Source: Phoronis ovalis (Eukaryota; Phoronida; Phoronidae). Taken from it: DNA of 11,126 nt. The position numbers and the translations under genes are program-made. Each line of letters starts with the position of its first letter. Within the stretch, counting starts at the first letter, position 1. The notes beneath the pieces are model-generated. The model made no database searches, had not been told where the DNA came from, and worked only from the letters and a program-made list of their open reading frames with translations. The stretch is taken from assembly GCA_028565635.1 (NCBI GenBank), contig JAOXYB010056145.1, positions 1-11,126 on the forward strand, given 5' to 3'. Below, one piece after another: positions 7,601 through 11,126 of the stretch.

Positions 7601-8987
7601 GCTAATCCTACCCTATCCCCAGCCTTAACCTTACCCTTAATATAACAGAGAACTATATATATGACACTACACCGAAGGGTAGCGGTAGTGTTTGCCCCTG
7701 TATGAATAAATCCATCCGTTAGTGTTCCGTACCTTCAACTAACGCCTAGAGGCTTAACCATAGTCAATTTTTGTTTATTATCTCGAAAGCAGAAGAATGA
7801 CAGTCCCTTTATTTCTATATAAAGGGTCACGAAAGTCTTGACACCAATCAAATTACAGCTTGCAATAATAGGTATAACAGTGGACTAAGCAGATAAGGGT
7901 CATCACACACATTCTGCCAGAGATTATCTATAGTCCGCTAAGCTAAAAGCAAGCTCCCAGATGATAGCTGTGCAGAATGAGTCATCATGACAGAATAGAC
8001 GTGGTATGCGGCGATGGATCACACATAGTTTAATGAAGTAATTATTTCGCTCTTGTTAAATTGAAGGAATATAAAAAAAGTGACTGTGGGTAAGCCCAAA
8101 CGTTAGTTGAGAAGGTACGGAACACTAACGGATGGATTTATTCAGACTGCATTTGACCTAATTCCCTTTTGTAATAGGGGGTGTATTATTAACACATGTT
8201 ATATGTAAGATAACACGAAACTTAACATAACAGCTTGAGTTTATAATTCTCCCTATTATAATAAGCGATGCTACATGCATTGTTGGATCGATTTACGTAG
8301 GGACAAGTGTATAGTATTGAAATTTTCCCACTGAACTTGTTTATTACAGATGGATGTACAACTCAAGACACTTGGAAGCTTAGTGAAAATAAAAAGGGAA
8401 ATACAAACTTGCAAGAAACTGCAACAGCGCATGTTGCAAAGGACCCATTTTGTGATTCCAAGTCACCATTCAACACTTCCAACAAGGCTACTCATGTATT
8501 TACAACAGCTGTGGACGAATCAGGGAAATCATGGTGGTCAAATGTTAAGCAGCGTCTTCGAAGGAATGACTTTTTAGCACCACTACAAGTTGCTCTTAGC
8601 CCATTTAATTTAGATTTCCTTGTGAAAACGTTATACCAGAACGAATTGCTTACCGCCTATTGCTGCGAACAAATTCTAAATGATGCTAAGAAAATTAGAA
8701 AGGCAAATCCAGGTACTACGATAAATGCTACCGTATATAAAGCTTTACATAATTATGACACGCGCTTCTCCAAAATCATTAGTGATAATTGTGAAAAATT
8801 CAAGGATCATGTTGAAAAAGAATTTGAATTCTCCCAAGAAATCATGACAACTATTAAAAGAGTCGGTTGTCGTGATTATAGAAATAACAGCAATGAAAGC
8901 GCTGCACCAGTATTTTTTCTTCAACGCCGTGATGGGCAGCAGAAGTTGTCAGATAAAAGTATAGCAGTGTTATTCTTAAAAATGTAA
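1495..8987 (+). CDS. TIR / TRAF-type zinc finger / CARD-like adaptor protein, 7 coding exons
   Basis: Spliced CDS: 1495-1663, 4678-4801, 5032-5174, 5505-5564, 5861-6410, 7094-7221, 8350-8987 (1812 nt, 603 aa). Junction phases agree throughout (1, 2, 1, 1, 2, 1) and every intron is GT-AG. Seen: a TIR domain at about residues 16-150, seven TRAF-type CCHC zinc fingers at 202-384, a polar linker at about 390-450, a helical CARD-like segment at about 453-545 and a basic tail. There is no signal peptide, membrane segment, RING or MATH domain. Known: TIR domains pair with TLR, IL-1R and MyD88 TIRs, and TRAF zinc fingers occur in TRAF adaptors of NF-kB and JNK signalling. Inferred: a cytosolic signalling adaptor that bypasses a separate MyD88-IRAK-TRAF relay. 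The start is the first ATG of exon 1 (+4 is G), but an upstream exon could lengthen the N-terminus. I do not recognise a named gene. Confidence 0.85.
2489..2582. repeat. 47-bp tandem duplication with internal AGATTC hexamers
   Basis: Copies 2489-2535 and 2536-2582 are identical except for one base (AAAGTGAGC against AAAGTCAGC). Each begins TACGTAAAGT and contains three to four AGATTC hexamers between two GCTCC blocks. The near identity implies a recent duplication. A diverged inverted run of the hexamer lies at 2896-2922, so the stretch could fold back. Confidence 0.85.
2896..2922. repeat. Inverted copy of the AGATTC repeat
   Basis: The complement of 2896-2922 reads AGTTCCAGATTCAAATTCAG followed by ATTCGAAA. 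It matches the right edge of the 2489-2590 array (AGCTCCAGATTCAGATTCGA), giving arms about 300 bp apart. It may mark a degraded fold-back element or simply convergent hexamer runs. Confidence 0.45.
3130..3187. repeat. 29-bp tandem repeat, two copies
   Basis: 3130-3158 and 3159-3187 both start GATTGACAGGTTG and share the CTGGA block. The copies have diverged by several bases. The repeat is intronic, with no evident function. Confidence 0.6.
3837..4388. mobile_element. hAT-like MITE, copy 1 (intron 1)
   Basis: The left arm begins CCCGGGGGAGTGGTCAATAT at 3837. The right arm reads the same inward from 4388, with a longer G run. Both arms share TCAATATGAAAGT, GGGTAC and CATGTTCCAAC over about 50 bp. 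The 8-bp direct repeat GGTTCGCC flanks it at 3829-3836 and 4389-4396, the duplication length made by hAT transposases. The interior has no coding capacity but carries seven copies of a 16-bp motif (3995-4327). Arms and subterminal block (CGCGTGAAAGGGTATGTTTTC) match the element at 6597-6962. Confidence 0.85.
3995..4327. repeat. Seven dispersed copies of CACTTCSTTAGGGGTG
   Basis: Copies begin at 3995, 4025, 4053, 4218, 4250, 4282 and 4313, all in the same orientation. The consensus is CACTTC(G/C)TTAGGGGTG, usually followed by a T-rich spacer; a degraded eighth may lie at 3964. The three left copies and the last use CTTCGT or CTTCAT, and the three middle ones use CTTCCT with the spacer GTATTTT. 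They lie wholly inside the MITE and may be subterminal transposase-binding motifs or an expanded internal minisatellite. Confidence 0.8.
4413..4478 (+). ncRNA. Compact hairpin, miRNA-precursor-like (candidate)
   Basis: The arms 4413-4439 (ACCTATG ... ATGACACTTTTTGACC) and 4450-4478 (GGTCAGAAAGTGTCAT ... CATAGGT) pair over a 16-bp upper stem with one G-U pair, a small internal loop (4 against 6 nt) and a 7-bp lower stem, closed by a 10-nt loop. Size and shape fit an animal pre-miRNA in the sense strand of intron 1. It starts 17 bp after the target duplication of the MITE copy 1, so it could equally be a small fold-back element. Expression is unknown. Confidence 0.4.
4479..4677. other. End of intron 1, nothing else seen
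   Basis: Short open frames overlap this stretch and run into exon 2, but they have no coding character before the acceptor at 4677. The pyrimidine-rich TTTTCTTGTTATTTACGATT tract precedes the acceptor AG. Confidence 0.5.
4678..4801 (+). CDS. Exon 2: middle of TIR domain
   Basis: Residues 57-97 plus two bases of Arg98. The acceptor is TTTTGTAG|GA and the donor is CG|GTATGT, a strong site. It gives the typical TIR core: helix B (HSEIENLEYCLTLSKCS), strand C and the conserved serine-proline motif (VICLSPNFVRH), then helix C (MDWKLALWR). Asp91 aligns with the glutamate of the W-x-x-x-E motif that is catalytic in NAD-cleaving TIRs such as SARM1. A downstream donor at 4814/4815 (GCG|GTAACG) would end in phase 0 and does not join to exon 3, so it was not used. 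Confidence 0.88.
4891..4934. repeat. Small intronic hairpin
   Basis: In intron 2, CCGCGAAAAGAAC pairs with GTTCTTTGAGCGG around a loop that contains the palindrome CTCTGCAGAG. It is short, and no function is evident. Confidence 0.35.
5032..5174 (+). CDS. Exon 3: C-terminal part of TIR domain
   Basis: Residues 98-145 plus one base of residue 146. No ATG-started ORF marks this exon; it was found by translating the stretch between exons 2 and 4. The acceptor GTATGTTTGTAG|A completes Arg98 (CG+A) and the donor is a consensus G|GTAAGT. It encodes HRIVPLILKKSYIPDSLSSF (residues 106-125), the strand D region seen in MyD88-type TIRs as x-IPLL-x-(n)-P, followed by a Q-L-C-Y segment and a last helix (NVIIGILNRIL). 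Its phase-2 entry and phase-1 exit exactly bridge exon 2 and exon 4, which otherwise do not fit together. Confidence 0.82.
5505..5564 (+). CDS. Exon 4: end of TIR domain / linker (two in-frame acceptors)
   Basis: 60 nt, phase 1 in and out, encoding GKPPDNRFTAKFLQRKCMQL (G146 completed as G+GA). The donor is a consensus G|GTAAGT at 5564/5565. An alternative acceptor ending at 5483 (TTGTTACCTTAG) has the better pyrimidine tract. It would add seven in-frame residues (E-LLYYVI replacing nothing downstream) and give a 610-residue protein. The YYV followed by G-x-P-D resembles the end of the MyD88 TIR, so the longer form is a real possibility. The AG|G context favours the shorter exon. Confidence 0.72.
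5861..6410 (+). CDS. Exon 5: TRAF-type zinc fingers 1-6
   Basis: Residues 166-348 plus two bases of Arg349. The acceptor TTTTCTTTGCAG|CA is strong and the donor is ACAG|GTATAG. After a connecting helix (residues 167-200) come repeated C-x(2-4)-C-x(n)-H-x3-C units: C202/C207...C223, C230/C235...C251, C258/C263...C279, C286/C289...C305, C310/C315...C331, and the first half of unit 6 (C338, C343). Spacing and the C-P-x-x-x-C start are typical of zf-TRAF repeats. Human TRAFs usually carry about five such units after a RING, and no RING cysteines precede this array. The TTG at 5950 is an ordinary internal leucine codon, not a start. Confidence 0.92.
6597..6962. mobile_element. hAT-like MITE, copy 2 (intron 5)
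   Basis: The element starts CCAAGGGGGGGTGACTGTCA and its other end reads CCCGGGGGGGAGTGACAATC inward. The arms then share AGAATA, TGGGTAC and CATGTT over about 45 bp. TATTTCTT flanks it at 6589-6596 and 6963-6970, an 8-bp target duplication. A second inverted pair lies inside (6727-6741 and 6817-6831, AAAATCTTACAAAAA). The right subterminal block, read inward, matches copy 1 (GCGAAAGGGTTTGTTTTC against GCGTGAAAGGGTATGTTTTC), so the two belong to one family. There is no coding capacity. Confidence 0.85.
7094..7221 (+). CDS. Exon 6: rest of zinc finger 6 and zinc finger 7
   Basis: Arg349 to residue 391 plus one base. The acceptor TTCCTGTTTTTAG|G completes AGG (Arg349) and the donor is A|GTAAGA. 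The exon supplies the second half of unit 6 (WELEDHLNIC, with H355 and C359 as ligands) and unit 7 (C366-x-C368 ... H380-x3-C384). Unit 7 has the short C-x-C spacing often found in the last TRAF finger. Finger 6 is therefore split between exons by intron 5, the intron that carries a MITE. Confidence 0.9.
7222..7702. other. Intron 6, left part: nothing coding seen
   Basis: AT-rich sequence between exon 6 and the fold-back element. I see no open frame of note, no RNA gene and no clear repeat apart from a weak similarity between about 7355 and 8170. Confidence 0.5.
7703..8144. mobile_element. Fold-back / MITE-like element (intron 6)
   Basis: The outer 34 bp of the two arms (7703-7736 and 8111-8144, starting TGAATAAATCCATCCGTTAG) are perfect inverted copies. 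Pairing continues with mismatches to 7766 and 8081. Inner nested pairs occur (7880-7896 with 7924-7938; CATTCTGCCAG near 7910 with CTGTGCAGAATGAGTCATCAT near 7967). I could not define a clear target duplication, and no protein is encoded. The arms share nothing with the other two families here. Confidence 0.8.
8350..8987 (+). CDS. Exon 7: linker, CARD-like helical region and C-terminus
   Basis: Residues 392-603, with the stop TAA at 8985-8987. The acceptor is TTTATTACAG|AT and completes Asn392. Residues 392-450 are polar (Thr, Asn, Ser, Lys) and probably disordered. From W453-W454 a run of amphipathic helices follows: VKQRLRRNDFLAPL, FNLDFLVKTLYQNELLTAYC, EQILNDAKKIRK, then ATVYKALHNYDTRFSKIISD. 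The order (L-R-R-N, D-x-L-x-x-x-L, x-L-L-T-x-x-x-x-E-x-I, then A-x-x-x-L...F) matches the helix pattern of caspase recruitment domains. This is a visual match only; another death-fold or an unrelated helical bundle is possible. The tail (546-603) has no recognised motif. There is no TRAF-C/MATH domain. Confidence 0.85.
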
Positions 8988-10690
8988 TGATTACTGCTTT
9001 GAGTAAACACTGTAGTGGAATAAGTCATTTTGCTGTTGCCATCATCAAGCGTCATTTTCTAACTGTTACTAAAATATATACGTACACAATTCTGCGCGAA
9101 ATAGCTGAAGCAAGTATGTTGTAGTGATATGATTTGGAAATGTTTTTAAAAAAGGAAACTGATTTGGTAGCTAAGCAGTCTTACAGAAATGTAACTATTA
9201 CATTGCAAGCAGGATTTCTAACGTAGTTCTACTGTTTATAGAGCATGCAGCAATCAATATGATTCTGGTTAACATCCATTTTGGATGAACAGAAAGTGGT
9301 TAACTTTGGTTTTACGAGTGCCAGTGAAAAAGTCTTGGATTTTTTATACGTATGTCAATATAATGACTGAAAGTTATTGTTGGGTATGGATTATCATCCC
9401 TTTATTGTGTTCAAACTGAATGTATACTCTTGACTGTATTTCTGGTACTAGTAAAGGGCCAGAACTAGCTATGGTACCCTTTTTTTGGTTTGACTGTGTG
9501 CATATATTTTAATTTATTTAATGGATAACAATGCCATAATGTTGGTAATTTTAATTTTAAAATTCCAAGTTAGTTAATAGCTGGTGCTACGTAGTGTGAG
9601 ATAAATGTATACATAAAATGCCAGCATCAGTGAAAACAAGTCAGTTTCCTTTTATTTCAGTATTTACATTGTACAAGTATTTGAATTAATGATTTTAATT
9701 TAAGAAATTTTCACTTCTTTAGATTACGTATTTATAGCTATTAACTGTTGTCGTTGTTATATCATCTGTGATTGTAATTTTAATATTTTGCTATTGGTAG
9801 CCGTTGAAAGATATTTTTAACTGATATCTATATATGTATTAAACAACAACGTGCCGCACGGCGACACCAAGTATATAGCTTCCAACACAAGGTTTTTGAC
9901 ATGGCAGACAGCCATTTTTGATTCAAAAAAAAATATAAAGATGAATGAAAAAGTAAAAATGAACAGTAAGATATCGAAAAAGTTGGCAGTTTTTGTAATT
10001 TTTCAAGTTTAACTGTAATACAAAAATAACAAAATTTCTCAAGGAGTAATTATAATATTAATTTATGCGCTTGTAAGTTGCTGTTCGATGACAAATATTT
10101 TTGAATGGAGTAATCGCGGAAAGTCTGAGTCTTGGTAGGAGTGTTCTGAAGTGTTGTCAAGTTATAGACAAAGTTGGCAATTTTAGATTTAGATTTTTAA
10201 CTTTTTTTATATAGGCCCAATTGCTGTTCTGTTTATTATGTTGATCTTGAATAAATTTGGTTCATTATACATAATTGCAGTCCATAAGATTCTAATCAGC
10301 ATGTATATTGCCCTTATCTCCTCTGTATTTGATCAAACCTTCTTTAGAAACAAAGAAAATAATAAAAAGATGATGCAGGCTTGTTGAACAAATGGGGTAG
10401 GAACACTCATTATATACTCATTTAATTAACATATTTTAGCCGGTGCATATACATTGAAATATTAAATTAAGTTAATCCAAGCTCGTACGATTAAAGCCTA
10501 CGAGGAATAAGGGAACAGCTTCTGTCCGAGAAAAACAGTCCCATTACTACAACTCCTTGTAAATCACCGTTATAACTAATGATGACCTTAGTTATAATTA
10601 ATACTTTAGTTTTGCCGCATATAATTAGGACTGGTCCTATAAGGGAGCAAACCTGTTGGTTTTGTATGTTTTCTTTCTTCTTTTTTTTAT
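8988..10690 (+). other. 3' flank: 3' UTR and intergenic sequence
   Basis: No gene is supported here. The 3' UTR must begin at 8988, but its end is not clear. Candidate poly(A) signals are ATTAAA at 9838-9843 and AATAAA at 10250-10255 and 10361-10366; there is no AATAAA in the first 850 bp after the stop. An AU-rich TTATTTAAT at 9514-9522 would match the UUAUUUA(U/A)(U/A) instability motif if it is transcribed. The small minus-strand frame at 10491-10694 ends in a lysine run made by a T-tract and is not convincing. Confidence 0.5.
10250..10255 (+). promoter_or_regulatory. Candidate poly(A) signal AATAAA
   Basis: The first canonical AATAAA after the stop codon, about 1.26 kb downstream of it. 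The variant ATTAAA at 9838 is nearer. Which one is used cannot be told from sequence. Confidence 0.3.
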
Positions 10691-10691
10691 T

Positions 10692-11126
10692 CAAATTTTC
10701 AGCACACTATATCTCGAAGACAGTTACAAGTAGGAACTTAGTACTTGATGTGTGACCTTCAGGTCAAAAGGTCATTTGGAGGCCAAAGGTCAAATTATGA
10801 AATTGTTCAAAAATATTACAACAAAGTGCTTTAGATGATCTTTGAGAATATTTCGATACTGAAAGGTTTAATTTTTATTTTTTGGCATCTTTCCAATTAA
10901 TTTATTGATCTTCCAATTTTCACTAAGCCATATCTCGAAGACTGTTACAATTAAGGACATGATACTTGAGGTTTGACATTCCCAGGGAAGGCCATTGTTG
11001 AATCTGAGGTCAAAAGGTCATTTAGGGGTCAAAGGTCTAAATTTTAAAATTGCATGGTCGAAATGTTTTAAAAGGAACTGAGTCACATTTACAACATTTA
11101 AGTGCATGACTATATAACAGCAAGAG
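10692..11126. repeat. Two diverged tandem copies of a ~220-bp unit with AGGTCA repeats
   Basis: Both units start with AATTTTC then CA..ATATCTCGAAGAC and TTACAA (from about 10693 and 10915). Both continue with TACTTGA and GAC, and then AGGTCAAAAGGTCATTT (10761 and 11007) and CAAAGGTC. The second unit is cut by the window edge or ends near it. The AGGTCA-AA-AGGTCA spacing is the DR2 form of nuclear-receptor half-sites; here it sits in a repeat, so a regulatory role is not implied. Confidence 0.75.

Noticed and set aside
7346-8220. Possible direct repeat around TTGTAATAG...GTGT on both sides of the intron 6 element
   Set aside because: Only about 16 bp agree well, with gaps. It is too weak to call a duplication or target site.
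8307-8349. Start codon upstream of exon 7
   Set aside because: The frame is open upstream of the acceptor by chance. The AG at 8348-8349 and phase agreement with exon 6 mark this as intron.
10491-10694. Minus-strand 67-codon frame
   Set aside because: It begins with a lysine run encoded by a T-tract and shows no domain or conserved context.
1-11126. tRNA, rRNA, CRISPR or bacterial operon signals
   Set aside because: None found. The repeats present are inverted or few in number, and the gene structure is clearly spliced eukaryotic.

Overview
The window is AT-rich metazoan nuclear DNA. It carries one multi-exon gene on the + strand with short phase-matched exons, GT-AG introns and several inverted-repeat elements in the introns. 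No prokaryotic gene organisation is visible. The gene content (TIR, TRAF-type zinc fingers, a possible death-fold domain) and the repeats fit an invertebrate animal with an expanded innate-immune repertoire, such as a mollusc, amphioxus, hemichordate or echinoderm. The sequence alone does not settle the phylum.

Seven coding exons join in frame: 1495-1663, 4678-4801, 5032-5174, 5505-5564 (or 5484-5564), 5861-6410, 7094-7221 and 8350-8987. Together they make 1812 nt, or 603 residues plus a stop. The predicted protein runs from an N-terminal TIR domain (about residues 16-150, spread over exons 1-4), through seven consecutive CCHC TRAF-type zinc fingers (residues 202-384, exons 5-6), to a Ser/Thr/Asn/Lys-rich linker and a helical C-terminal region that looks CARD-like (about residues 453-545, exon 7). 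There is no RING finger and no MATH/TRAF-C domain. This is read as a cytosolic adaptor that joins a TLR/MyD88-type TIR surface directly to a TRAF-like zinc-finger array. The ATG lies 1 nt inside its exon, so an upstream exon (5' UTR, or possibly extra N-terminal coding) must exist and was not found.

The non-coding part is rich in non-autonomous elements. 1011-1468 is an inverted-repeat element that ends 25 bp before exon 1. 3837-4388 (intron 1) and 6597-6962 (intron 5) are two members of one MITE family with G-rich ends and 8-bp target duplications, as in hAT transposons. The first of these contains seven copies of a 16-bp motif. 7703-8144 (intron 6) is a third, unrelated fold-back element. 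4413-4478 forms a compact, miRNA-precursor-sized hairpin in intron 1. 2489-2582 is a 47-bp tandem duplication. The right edge, from about 10692, holds two diverged copies of a unit of about 220 bp that contains AGGTCA direct repeats.

Positions 1-1010 and 8988-10690 hold no coding gene I can support. The second of these should contain the 3' UTR.
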